From: Amorphophallus konjac
Taxonomy: Eukaryota; Streptophyta; Magnoliopsida; Alismatales; Araceae
NCBI GenBank assembly: GCA_022559845.1
Contig: CM040125.1
Span: 292,192,200 to 292,256,199, forward strand
DNA: 64,000 nucleotides
Reading direction: 5' to 3'
Part shown: positions 20,832 through 31,254 of the stretch, piece after piece
Position numbering within the stretch: the first letter of the stretch is position 1
How the letters are laid out: every line of letters begins with the position of its first letter
Notes under the pieces: model-generated
What the model was told of the DNA's origin: nothing
The model's input: the letters and a program-made list of their open reading frames with translations, nothing else
Databases searched by the model: none
Made by a program: the position numbers and the translations under genes

Positions 20832-22527
20832 TCAAGTCTATATATTGCTTCATTCAAAGTCTGTACAGCCTGTGTTCGCAAGAGCAAGTCTGTACATCGT
20901 TCTCTCCAGCAAGTCTATACATTGTCGCCTGCTGCATGCATTACTCCAAGTCTCTACAGAGTCTTATTGCATTGTGCATCAAGTCTATACATTACATTGT
21001 AGCATGCACGCACACATAAGTCTATACATTCCACTGTAGGTTTGAGTGGTTAAGTTTGTACAGGCATAACTAGCAAGTCTATACATTACATTGTTGCATG
21101 CATGCACACATAAGTCTATACATTCCACTGTAGGTTCGAGTGGTTAAGTCTGTGCAGTCATAACTAGCAAGTCTATACATTGGCTCATGCATTGCATACA
21201 AAGTCCATACATGCACACGCATAGTCTGTGCATTATGCCGTTCATGCATCACTCCTTTGGCAAGTCTATACATGGTGCATTCATGCATATAAAGTCTATA
21301 CACTCCATTGCATTGCAGCATGCACACACACTAGTCTATACAATGCCTTGCTGCCTTGCTGCATTGCACGCCATATAGTCTATACATTGCAATGTTTGCC
21401 CATCATGCACTAGCAAGTCTGCACATTGTCACAAGTCTACACATTGCAGTCTGTTCGTGTGCATCGTCTCATGTTACGTCTCAGCAAGTCTATACATTCA
21501 TCGAAGTTAGTATGCACAAAGTCATTACATTCATAGAAGTCAGTACAGTCTATGTGTGTGCATCATGCTAAGTCTATACATTGTGCATCATCTCACTTGG
21601 CGTCTCATGCTAAGTCTATACATCGCATGCATTACACATAGCAAGTCTGTACATCGACCGTCTCACTTAGCGTCTCTATGCATATTTGAGCCAAAGTCTG
21701 TACAGCCTGTGGTCGCAAGACCAAGACTGTACATTGTTTGTTTCAGGCACAAGTGAAGTCTATACAGAGTTTGCTGTCTGCACATAGCTTGATGACTTAG
21801 CATGTCTATACACTCGTTATCGTGCATTCAATGTCTACACTCTATGCTGATATGTTTGTGCATCATGATAACAGTCTATACACTGTCTTGTTGCGGGCAT
21901 AAAAGGTCTGTACATCCCTTGACAGCATGCTTGAGCATTCATCCTGTATATACCTTGCATGCCTGATCATTTATGTTTGTTGTGCACACTTTACTATATG
22001 CATATTGCATTAAACTGTCTTGCATGCAGAGTCTGCACACATGACACATAGCAAGTCTGCACATAACACACTAAGTCTGTTTTGTAGACAAACACTAAGT
22101 CTACACATTGTTGTATGCAGAGTCTGTACATTCATTTGGCATGTCAGTGCATCCATTTGTAATGTATATACCTTGCTATCTGCATCTGTGCACTCCTTCA
22201 CTCTAAGTCTATACATTGCTTCATGCATTGCACGAAGTCTGCACATTGTGTGTTGCTATGCTCATACATCTTTTTAGTAACTCTGCACAATGGTGCACAC
22301 AGAGTCTGCACACTCGTTGAAGGCTTGTCCAAGGATTCATACTTAAAGTCTGAACATTCTTCAGTAAAGTATGTACACACTTCAGTGGTTAAAGTCTGAA
22401 CATTCTTCAGTGAAGTATATACAAACTTCAGTGCATATGTGCATCTCCTTCAAGATAAAGTATGTACATTCATTATTTCTAAGTCTATACATTCTATCGC
22501 ATATGCATCTTTCATACTAAGTCTGCA
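20832..22527 (+). repeat. AAGTCTATACATT motif array, 3' LTR copy
   Basis: Same motif, order and spacing as 13141-14872, with point changes (for example AAGTCTCTACAG for AAGTCTGTACAG). It runs almost to the CACTA insertion point. Confidence 0.9.
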
Positions 22528-22536
22528 CACGGCGAT

Positions 22537-22945
22537 CACTACAAGAAAAATCGCGGATAGCGACCGACCTAGCGGTCGCTATTCAGTCGTAGATCGGTCG
22601 CAAATCTGCATTGCGACCGAACAGAGACTATCTAGCGACCGAACATGTCGGTCGCTATATACTAGTCGCTATATAGCGACCGACATAATTCGGTCGCAGT
22701 ATCAGTCGTTACCAGAGACCGATTATAATCGGTCGCCTGATCGGTCGCTAATTAAGTCGGTCTCAATTCGGTCGCTATTCGGTCTCTAATTATGTTGTAT
22801 TTTTAAAAATAAAATTAACCTATTGGATTTATTCGGTCTCAATTCGGTCGCTAGTCGGTCGCCAAGTATAATTATTTAATAAAAGAAATATAACGTATAG
22901 TCGCTATTCGGTCGCAATTCAGTCTCCATGCGGTCGCTAATTTTG
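22537..22945. repeat. Left terminal and subterminal repeats of CACTA
   Basis: After the 14-bp terminal CACTACAAGAAAAA come many copies of AGCGACCGA or its complement TCGGTCGCT and the variant CGGTCTC, in both orientations. These match the organisation of CACTA subterminal regions, where transposase binds. Confidence 0.85.
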
Positions 22946-23490
22946 CATTATTTTTTTTTTAAAAATTTATTTAAACTGATAAATAAATTACCTGATAAAT
23001 AACAAATTCATAACATAAATATAAAATCAACTACACAGACAACAATATCGACAAATCTCAAATTCATCACATACAAGCACCTGATAAATAACAATTTCAT
23101 AAAACAATAATAAATCAACTACACGGATCACAATCTCCACGAACCTCAAATTACACACAATTAAAATAAAATCACAAATTAATCATACATCCATAATAAT
23201 AAAATGACAACATACACAACTAAAATAAAATCACAAATCCTCCACATATGTCTCATCCTGGTCGTCGTCTCGTCCAACATCATCCTGGTCGTCGTCTCGT
23301 CCAACATCTCGCGACGGATGATCCTGTATATCATTTAAAAAAATTATAATCAAATCCTTAATAAAGAAATCAAGCATTAACAAGACTTAATAAAGAAATC
23401 AAGCATTAACAAGAGTATGCCAATAGTTTAAGCCAGCTCATTTTCATATATATAAATACACACACACAATATAAGTTCAAATTTCATCTT
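22946..23490. other. AT-rich CACTA segment, first of two related copies
   Basis: Contains CCTGATAAATAAC repeats and the block ATCCTGGTCGTCGTCTCGTCCAAC (itself doubled at about 23255-23305). The same segment recurs at about 25915-26275. No gene seen. Confidence 0.6.
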
Positions 23491-24270
23491 GTATTTTAAA
23501 AATGAAGTTTGAGCGCCGAGCTCAAACCGGGCATCCGATTTGGATTCCGTCAGTTCTGACAAGTCACTTTCATCTCCCCGGTCGTATTGGAATGATCGGC
23601 ACGGCCATCCGACCGGTATTTCGAATTTTAGACCCCCGGACCCGTCCTAACAGTTCATTTGAACTAAGTGTATTTTAAAAATGAAGTTTGAGCGCCGAGC
23701 TCAAACCGGGCATCCGATTTGGATTCCGTCAGTTCTGACAAGTCACTTTCATCTCCCCGGTCGTATTGGAATGATCGGCACGGCCATCCGACCGGTATTT
23801 CAGATTTTAGAACCAAATGCCCCGTCCTAACAGTTCATTTGAACTAAGTGTATTTTAAAAATGAAGTTTGAGCGCCGAGCTCAAACCGGGCATCCGATTT
23901 GGATTCCGTCAGTTCTGACAAGTCACTTTCATCTCCCCGGTCGTATTGGAATGATCGGCACGGCCATCCGACCGGTATTTCGAATTTTAGACCCCCGGAC
24001 CCGTCCTAACAGTTCATTTGAACTAAGTGTATTTTAAAAATGAAGTTTGAGCGCCGAGCTCAAACCGGGCATCCGATTTGGATTCCGTCAGTTCTGACAA
24101 GTCACTTTCATCTCCCCGGTCGTATTGGAATGATCGGCACGGCCATCCGACCGGTATTTCAGATTTTAGAACCAAATGCCCCGTCCTAACAGTTCATTTG
24201 AACTAAGTGTATTTTAAAAATGAAGTTTGAGCGCCGAGCTCAAACCGGGCATCCGATTTGGATTCCGTCA
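23491..24270. repeat. Satellite-like tandem array 1, 179/180-bp units in dimers
   Basis: Four full units and the start of a fifth, beginning GTATTTTAAAAATGAAG at 23491, 23670, 23850, 24029 and 24209. Units alternate: odd units contain CGAATTTTAGACCCCCGGAC, even units CAGATTTTAGAACCAAATGC, giving a 359-bp higher-order dimer. Related to array 2 (26340-27256). Confidence 0.9.
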
Positions 24271-25037
24271 GTTGTTCCTCCAAGTTTGAGAGAGTTTCTT
24301 GTGAGAGGATTTGTTCCTCCAAGTTGGGGTGCTGACTTCTTTGTATATTTCTCCACATCTAGTGAAGTTCCACTGTCGCCGTCGCCCGTGGACGTAGGGG
24401 GTAACCTCCGAACCACGTAAATATGTGTTCCTATCTTGTGTGATTGTTCCTTCTTCTTCCTCCCTTCTTGTTGTGCGGATCGAGATCTTGAGAGGTCACT
24501 CTGTCCGTCGGAGTGGTCGTGTCATAACAAGGATCACTTCCTCAAATTTAATGGGATTGTGGATCAAATAAGTGGAAAGGTAAATGACTGTTGGATTATG
24601 AGAGACTTGGAAAGGTTAAACACTCCCGACTTCAAGACTACGGTCGATGTAATGATCATACTTCATCCAAAAGCAATTCCCACCTCAGGTTAATGAGCTC
24701 ATGATCTCCTTCCCCATTTACAAAGCTTGCATGAAACAGTGGAGAGAAATAATTCATGCGCCCGGGATCAAATACATATTCACAGGTAAATGGTGGAATA
24801 ATCATAATGTACTGCCAGAAACACTTGAAGTGGGCTGTACTCTGCTAGTTTACTTATATGGACATTGATCACAATGCATGATGGGTACACACCATGACAC
24901 CATAGCACTATCATCATCATCCAGTCTTACGCCCAAGATTGAAATAAAAGCTATGTCAAATATAAACAGCAGAATGAGTATATTGATATTCACATGTATA
25001 ATGGACAATATGGAAGAAGAAAACACCATGAGAGTAC
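24271..25037. other. CACTA interior of mixed origin
   Basis: From about 24271 to 24450 the DNA resembles the end of a copia-type LTR (GTGGACGTAGGGGGTAACCTCCGAACCACGTAAA), similar in style to GTGGACGTAGG in the Sirevirus-like LTR at 15748. The rest has exon-sized open stretches with AG and GT borders (for example 24691-24786) that I cannot identify. Confidence 0.35.
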
Positions 25038-25152
25038 CTTCATTGGTCATAGAACCCATCACGTACATGTATCGCTTGATCTTTGCCTGGCTTTCCTGTT
25101 CACGACCTTTCGGCATCAACTCCGAGCTAAAACCAGGAATCATGGAAAATAC
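25038..25152 (-). pseudogene. SRP54: Captured exon of SRP54 (signal recognition particle 54 kDa)
   Basis: Minus strand, 115 nt between acceptor TTGCTTTCAG and donor GAAG|GTACTC. It encodes [18 protein letters not shown] then QAKIKRYM and SMTNE, which I recognise as the start of the M domain of SRP54, the subunit that binds signal peptides and SRP RNA. Plant SRP54 would usually read TMMDS where this has YVMGS. A single exon with intron borders and no neighbours of the gene: a transduplicated fragment, not a gene. Confidence 0.72.
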
Positions 25153-25308
25153 CTGAAAGCAATAAAATTCATTCAGTTGGAGACGGCAACATGAGAAGTT
25201 ATCCAAAGGGGATAATGTGGCCACAAGACATAGAATGCAATTCCATCTCCACTAAGAGCAGCCAAAGTTTCACAAGTGGAACCCTCAAGATGCAGTAAAA
25301 TACACCCC

Positions 25309-25676
25309 AGTCGTTTCCAACACCTGTCATAAATAATACATTTGGTTAGTACCAAGCAAATTAATGAACATAGAAAAATGTGAAAGCAATCAGCTTATCT
25401 CCCGTGATTCCTGAAGTATCACTTAGGTGTGTTAGTCTCAGGTGAACCTTACCTTATGATTGAGTCTCTCATCATAAAAATGAAAATTCACAGAAGGCCC
25501 ATGAAGTGAAAATTTAAAAAATGGAATAGAGAAGTCTGCAAAAGAGCTTAACCTGCCCCATAAGTCCAGTTTCCATAATTAGAACATGGATCGTAGTCCA
25601 AAAGACATTTCTCAAACCATTCAGCTCCCATTCGCCAATCAATCCCCATATCTCGGACAAGAAATGAGCAAACAAT
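25309..25676 (-). pseudogene. CRY3: Captured exons of cryptochrome-DASH (photolyase family)
   Basis: Minus strand. The first exon, 25676-25553, lies between acceptor TTATTGCAG and donor GCAG|GTTAAG and encodes [20 protein letters not shown] then [18 protein letters not shown]. This is the FAD-binding region of the photolyase/cryptochrome family, closest in my recollection to plant CRY-DASH. The intron is kept, and the next exon begins at 25323 after TGTCATAAATAAT on the plus strand with the in-phase residues GVGND, as expected, after which similarity is lost (about 25309). Retained introns show DNA-level capture. No full gene is present. Confidence 0.8.
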
Positions 25677-26339
25677 CTGCAATAAACAAAGACTCAAATG
25701 AATATGAAGTCTGACACTTGCAGTTCATGCAAGCTAGTAACTGTGTGAGGAAAATTTTCCTCGCTAATGTAGTATCCTTGATTAAAGACTAACACAGAAG
25801 AAGTAATCTAGAAGAAGAGAACAAACAATCTGCAGCATAGAAAAGCTATAGAAAGACTTCATCAAGCGTATATAGTATAGGCACTTGTGGGCCTGTATAC
25901 AAGTTAATATTTTCAGCGGTCGCTATTCGGTCTCCATGCGGTCGCTAATTAAATTTTTTTTTTCAAAAATTAATATAAAGCTACTATAAATCACCTGATA
26001 AATAACAATTTAATAAAATAAATAACCTGTTACATAACAATTTCATAAAAACATATAAATCAACTACACAACTCATAATCTCCACAAATTTCAAATTCAT
26101 CACATACAAACACACAAATTAATCATACATCCATAATAAAATGGCAACATACAAATAACTAAAATGAAATCACAAATCCTCCGCATATGTGTCATCCTGG
26201 TCGTCGTCTCGTCCAACATCTCGCGACGGATGATCCTGTATATCATTTAAAAAAATTAAAATCAATTCTTTAATAAAGAAATCAATTATTCTTGAAAATT
26301 AAAAGCAAGATGTTTTTCATTGAAGTGAAATTGACGAAT
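25677..26339. other. CACTA segment: intron remnant and second copy of the AT-rich segment
   Basis: 25677-25910 looks like intron sequence upstream of the captured cryptochrome exon. From about 25915 (AGCGGTCGCTATTCGGTCTCC) to 26275 it repeats the segment at about 22900-23330, including CCTGGTCGTCGTCTCGTCC. No gene seen. Confidence 0.6.
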
Positions 26340-27256
26340 GATAATTTTAAACGTTTTGCTCAAATCGGTAGTCCGATTTAGAATCCGTCAGCTCTGACAA
26401 GTCACGTCTACCTCCCAGGTCGTGTTGGAATGATCGGAATGCCGATCGGATCAGTATTTCACATTCTGGACCCCCGGACCCCGACGGCTTTGATTATAAA
26501 CCAAGTGCATTTGCAAATTGCACTTTTGAGCGTCGGGCTCAAACCGGATGTCCGATTTAGAATCCGTCAGCTCTGACAAGTCACGTCTACCTCCCAGGTT
26601 GTGTTGGAATGATCGGAATGCCGATCGGATCAGTATTTCACATTCTGGACCCCCGGACCCCGACGGCTTTGATTATAAACCAAGTGCATTTGCAAATTGC
26701 ACTTTTGAGCGATTTGCTCAAACCGGTAGTCCGATTTAGAATCCGTCAGCTCTGACAAGTCACGTCTACCTCCCAGGTCGTGTTGGAATGATCGGAATGC
26801 CGATCGGATCAGTATTTCACATTCTGGACCCCCGGACCCCGACGGCTTTGATTATAAACCAAGTGCATTTGCAAATTGCACTTTTGAGCGTCGGGCTCAA
26901 ACCGGATGTCCGATTTAGAATCCGTCAGCTCTGACAAGTCACGTCTACCTCCCAGGTCGTGTTGGAATGATCGGAATGCCGATCGGATCAGTATTTCACA
27001 TTCTCGACCCCCGGACCCCGACGGCTTTGATTATAAACCAAGTGCATTTGCAAATTGCACTTTTGAGCGTCGGGCTCAAACCGGTAGTCCGATTTAGAAT
27101 CCGTCAGCTCTGACAAGTCACGTCTACCTCCCAGGTTGTGTTGGAATGATCGGAATGCCGATCGGATCAGTATTTCACATTCTGGACCCCCGGACCCCGA
27201 CGGCTTTGATTATAAACCAAGTGCATTTGCAAATTGCACTTTTGAGCGATTTGCTC
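26340..27256. repeat. Satellite-like tandem array 2, 179-bp units
   Basis: Five units and a partial sixth. The anchor ACTTTTGAGCG occurs at 26522, 26701, 26880, 27059 and 27238, exactly 179 bp apart. Units carry either GATTTGCTCAAACC or GTCGGGCTCAAACC after the anchor, partly alternating. Clearly homologous to array 1 (CCGATTTAGAATCCGTCAG against CCGATTTGGATTCCGTCAG), but the two arrays have homogenised separately. Confidence 0.9.
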
Positions 27257-28785
27257 AAACCTAAATCTAAAATCCTAAAACCTAAACCTATTCCCAAATC
27301 CCTAAACCTTAAACCCTAAACCCGTAAAAATTGTAAACCCTATAGAAAAAAAAACGTAAGCCCTAAAACCCCTAAAAACACTAAACTGCAGACCCCGAAC
27401 CCCCTAAATCATAAAACCATAAAACCCTTAAAAATTATAAATCTTAAACCCTCCCCTAACCCCTAACCCCACTACGATCCCTTAAACTCCTAAACTGCTA
27501 AACCACCGATTGCTAAACCCCAAACCCTCAAACTAAAAATCCCAAACCCTAAACCTTAAAACCCTAAATCTTGAGTTACCCCTAAAACTAGAAACTCTAA
27601 AATCCTTAAAAACCACAAACATAAAAGACTAAATCTGAAAAACCCTAAATCCTAAACCTTAAACCCTAAAACTCCTAAACCTAAAAATCAAAAATCTTAA
27701 TACTATAAACTCTAAACCATAAACCATAAATTTAAAATCATAAACCCTAAAATCACTAATAACATCAAACCCTAAATAAAAGAAACCCAAAAATGTAAAC
27801 CTATATGTAAAACCCTAAAAGCCCCAAGAACCTTAAACCTTAAAAACATTAAACCCTAAACTCAAAACATTAAACCATAAATCTTGAAAACCTTAAACCC
27901 TAAACCCTAAACCTTAAAAATATGAAACCATAATATCTATAAACCATAAAAACTCGAAAAACCCTAAACCCTAAAAATCCTAAATTGTAATAACTATAAA
28001 CCCTAAAAACATGAAAAACCCTAAACCCTAAAACCTAAAATCCTTAGAAACTAGACCCACTAAACCAAAAACCCCTAAAGCCTAAACTCTCAAAACCGTA
28101 ATCCACCCCCCTAACCGCTAAACCAAAAACCCCAAATGCTAAATCCAAAACCCTAAACTCATATGCCAAATATAAAATGCAAACAAACCTAAACACCAAA
28201 CAACTAACCCTAAACCCAAAAACCTAAACCCTAAATAACCCTAAACCTTAAACCCTAACCCTATATGTTAAACCCTAAACATAAAAAAATAAACTCATAA
28301 CCCCCTAAACTGTAAAACCCTAAAATAATTAAAAACCATAAAATTTAAAACACTAAAATCCTAAACCCACATTGAACCCCTTACCCCACCCCTAATACAT
28401 AAACTACTAAACCTCAAAACTGTCAAACCTTAAACTTTAAATCTTAAAACCGTAAGCCCTTAAACCTTAAACACTAAACAGCCCCTCAACCCTAAGCCTA
28501 GCAACCGTAAACCGAAAAACCCACACTTAAAATCGAAGTCCAAAAACCTGTAGCCCTGAAACCCTTCCTAAACCCTAACACCTAACCCTTAAATCCTAAC
28601 CCTAAAGCCCCAAACCCTAAACCATAAAGCTTAAAATCCTAAACCCTAAACCCTAAAAGCCCTAAACACCTTAAACCCTAAAAATCCTAAACCTTAAAAG
28701 AGTAAAACCTAAATCTAGTACCTAAAACCTAAATCTAAAACCCTAAACCTTAAACACTAAACACTAAACCCTTAAAAACCTTACA
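27257..28785 (+). repeat. Degenerate telomere-like CCCTAAA block, 1.5 kb
   Basis: Starts directly at the last satellite unit (CTCAAACC then TAAATCTAAAATCC). It consists of CCCTAAA and close variants (CCTAAA, CCTTAAA, ACCATAAA, CCCCTAAA). Perfect CCCTAAACCCTAAA pairs are present but rare. Same strand throughout. It is interior to the transposon, so it is interstitial, not a chromosome end. Confidence 0.88.
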
Positions 28786-29084
28786 CTAATCATTAGGAAA
28801 GGAGAGGTGAGGCCAATCCAAATACAACACATGTTTGTGAATATATTATCATGCTAACACACAAAAATGACTATTTACATGCACTGGTATTTTACTACAA
28901 AAAATGGAAGGTCCATATGACTGTTAATAAAGGCAATATAAAGCACCCAAACACCTGAAAAGTGCACAAAATAATATTCTATCATATTAACAATAACATG
29001 GACTATGAAATGCCCTAAACAAAAAATTAGCATGGCCTAAACAAAATTTTCACATTAAATTCCCTGCAGGGGGTTGGGGTGGGG
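28786..29084. other. AT-rich CACTA spacer
   Basis: Unique-looking AT-rich DNA between the telomere-like block and the GA-rich minisatellite. No gene or repeat recognised. Confidence 0.5.
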
Positions 29085-29095
29085 GGGCCGCGGCG

Positions 29096-29142
<47 letters not shown>

Positions 29143-29156
29143 CCTGTGGGGGGGCG

Positions 29157-29199
<43 letters not shown>

Positions 29200-29223
29200 C
29201 CTGTGGGGGGGGGGGCCGCGGCG

Positions 29224-29268
<45 letters not shown>

Positions 29269-29283
29269 CCTGTGGGGGGGGCG

Positions 29284-29314
<31 letters not shown>

Positions 29315-29340
29315 TACCTGTGGGGGGGGGGGCCGCGGCG

Positions 29341-29379
<39 letters not shown>

Positions 29380-29399
29380 CCTTGGGGGGGGCAGCGGCG

Positions 29400-29439
<40 letters not shown>

Positions 29440-29447
29440 CAGCGGCG

Positions 29448-29498
<51 letters not shown>

Positions 29499-29518
29499 CC
29501 TGTGGGGGGGCCGCGGCG

Positions 29519-29563
<45 letters not shown>

Positions 29564-29575
29564 CCTGTGTGTGAG
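29085..29575 (+). repeat. GA-rich minisatellite with KpnI-type unit
   Basis: Eight-fold repeat of a unit made of a (GA)n run of about 25-40 bp followed by GGGTACCTGTGGGGGGG, then CCGCGGCGGGTTG or shorter. Long ORFs in several frames (RERERE, SLSLSL) are translations of the GA run and are not genes. Confidence 0.9.
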
Positions 29576-30206
29576 AGAGAGGAAGCCGGCGACGACGGCG
29601 ACGGCGAGCGGCGACGGCGAGGCGAGCGGCGCGGCGACGACGGCGAGGCGAGCGGCGCGGAGGGGGGCTCCGGCGGAGGGGGCCTCGGGCGGGAGGCCGC
29701 ACGGGGAGGGGGGCTCGGGCGGAGGAGGGGGGCTCGGGCGGGAGGCCGCAGGGGGAGGGGGGGCTCCGGCGGAGGGGGGCTCGGGCGGGAGGCCGCAGGG
29801 GAAGGGGGGACTCCGGCGGAGGAGGGGGGCTAGGGCGGAGAGGGGGCCGCAGGGGGAGGGGGCCGCAGGGGAAGGGGGCTCGGGCGGGGGCTCGGGCGGG
29901 AGGGTGGAGGGGGGGCTAGGGCGGAGAGGGGGCCGCAGGGGGAGGGGGCCGCAGGGGAAGGGGGCTCGGGCGGGAGGGTGGAGGGCGGGAGGGAGGGCTC
30001 GGGCGGGGAGGGGCTCGGGCGGGCGGGGGTCGCAGGGGGGAGTATAACGGGATCAGCGACCGATTGGCGACCGAATTTAGTTCGGTCGGGAGGGTGGAGG
30101 GCGGGAGGGAGGGCTCGGGCGGGGAGGGGCTCGGGCGGGCGGGGGTCGCAGGGGGGGAGTATAACGGGATCAGCGACCGATTGGCGACCGAATTTAGTTC
30201 GGTCGC
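29576..30206 (+). repeat. G-rich repeats with a tandem 119-bp duplication
   Basis: Very G-rich strand built from GGAGGGGGCTCGGGCGGGAGG-like modules. The last part, from about 29969, is a unit of about 119 bp present twice, each ending in AGTATAACGGGATCAGCGACCG and TTAGTTCGGTCG. Many G-runs make G-quadruplex formation possible. Confidence 0.8.
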
Positions 30207-30328
30207 CAATAGGTCTCAGATGTGCGACCGATTATTTCGGTCGCCGAATTGGTCTCTATTTGGGACCGACTAGCGACCGATTAAAGCGGTCGCTAATGCG
30301 GTCGCTATAGCCACTTTTTCTTGTAGTG
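30158..30328. repeat. Right subterminal and terminal repeats of CACTA
   Basis: Clustered GCGACCGA, CGGTCGCT and GGTCTC motifs in both orientations, ending in CTTTTTCTTGTAGTG, the inverted copy of the left terminus. Confidence 0.88.
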
Positions 30329-30859
30329 GATCTTGAGTTACCCAGCAAGTCTGTACATCTCTCTAATATTTTCTTATGACTGTTTGACAGGTATATCCTT
30401 CTAGAAGAAAGATGTCTGGGCACGTGATCTGAGGTTGGCACTTGGCACGTGATCCGAGGATAAAGAGGGCACAAGCCCTGCACACGCCCTAGTTGCTGCT
30501 GCTATAAATACGAAGCTTCTTCCTTAGAAGAAGACAGATCAAGCAAGAGAGATCGAGAGAGTAGCAGAAGAAAGAAAAGAAGAAGAAGAGAACAACAGAG
30601 AGGCAGAGTGTGAAAGCTTAAGAAGAAAAAGGAAAGAGAGAGCTTGCAGGAAGAGAGAGGCAGAGAGTCGAAGAGGAAGAGCAGAAGAAGACTTCATTCT
30701 TCTGGCATTTGGATCAAATCCATGCCAGATTGCTCCTTGGTGAGCTACATCTTGTGGATTTCATTTCCAGCTTACTGATTGCTGTATTTTCATTTATTGT
30801 TTTTCTTTTACACTTCCTTGGCTTTGTTCTTCCGATTCTTTGGTTGGAGATCGGGGTTT

Positions 30860-31254
30860 CTCCTGTTGATTCAGGAGAAGGGAGACTTGGAGTCTCCGGT
30901 TGCTAGTGAATGGTGTCGCTAGTCGTTTCCCTCTGGGTTTCAGAGGAAGAGAGACTTGAGTCTCTGGGTTCCCCTCCGGTTTGGAGGAAGGGAAGATTGG
31001 TCCTCCGGTTGCAAGTGGCTGGGTGTCACTTGTGGGTTCCCTCTGGTCTGGAGGAAGAGAGACTTCGGTCTCTAGTTTGCTAGTGACTGTGTGTCACTAG
31101 TGGTTTCCCTCTGGGTTGGAGGAAGAGGGGAGGTTGTTCCCCTGGTCAAGCTATTAGGCAGCATTTGTTTGCAGACTGAGTCTGCGGTTCTAGCTGTTGC
31201 TAGTGGAAGCCTCACTCCGGTTTGGAGTGAGGGGTGGACGTAGGTCTATGGACC
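30860..31254 (+). other. Hairpin chain, 3' LTR copy
   Basis: Same series as 15374-15768. Most stems are retained (GGAGACT-TGG-AGTCTCC, CCTCACTCC-GGTTT-GGAGTGAGG). Here CCTCC-GGTTT-GGAGG and GAGAC-TTCG-GTCTC are perfect where the 5' LTR copy is damaged, while the GAGGA-TTGG-TCCTC stem has lost a pair. Confidence 0.85.

Larger units (their letters stand above)
22537..30328. mobile_element. Non-autonomous CACTA (En/Spm-type) DNA transposon, 7.8 kb
   Basis: Left end CACTACAAGAAAAATCGCGG, right end AGCCACTTTTTCTTGTAGTG, so inverted CACTACAAGAAAAA termini. Three-base duplication GAT (22534-22536 and 30329-30331), confirmed against the empty site in the 5' LTR. Subterminal zones are filled with GCGACCGA and TCGGTCGC in both orientations. 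No transposase TNP2/TNP1-like ORF. The interior holds two satellite-like arrays, captured host exons, telomere-like DNA, a GA-rich minisatellite and a G-rich block. Orientation cannot be set without a transposase gene. Confidence 0.93.

Noticed and set aside
24271..24450. Separate solo LTR inside the CACTA element
   Set aside because: Only a short LTR-end-like string; no TG...CA boundaries or target duplication could be found.
27257..28785. True telomere or chromosome end
   Set aside because: Degenerate repeats inside a transposon with both termini and TSD; DNA continues on both sides.
29074..30310. Several long overlapping ORFs (RERERE, SLSLSL, GG-rich) on both strands
   Set aside because: They are translations of (GA)n and G-rich repeats in all frames; no codon bias or domain.
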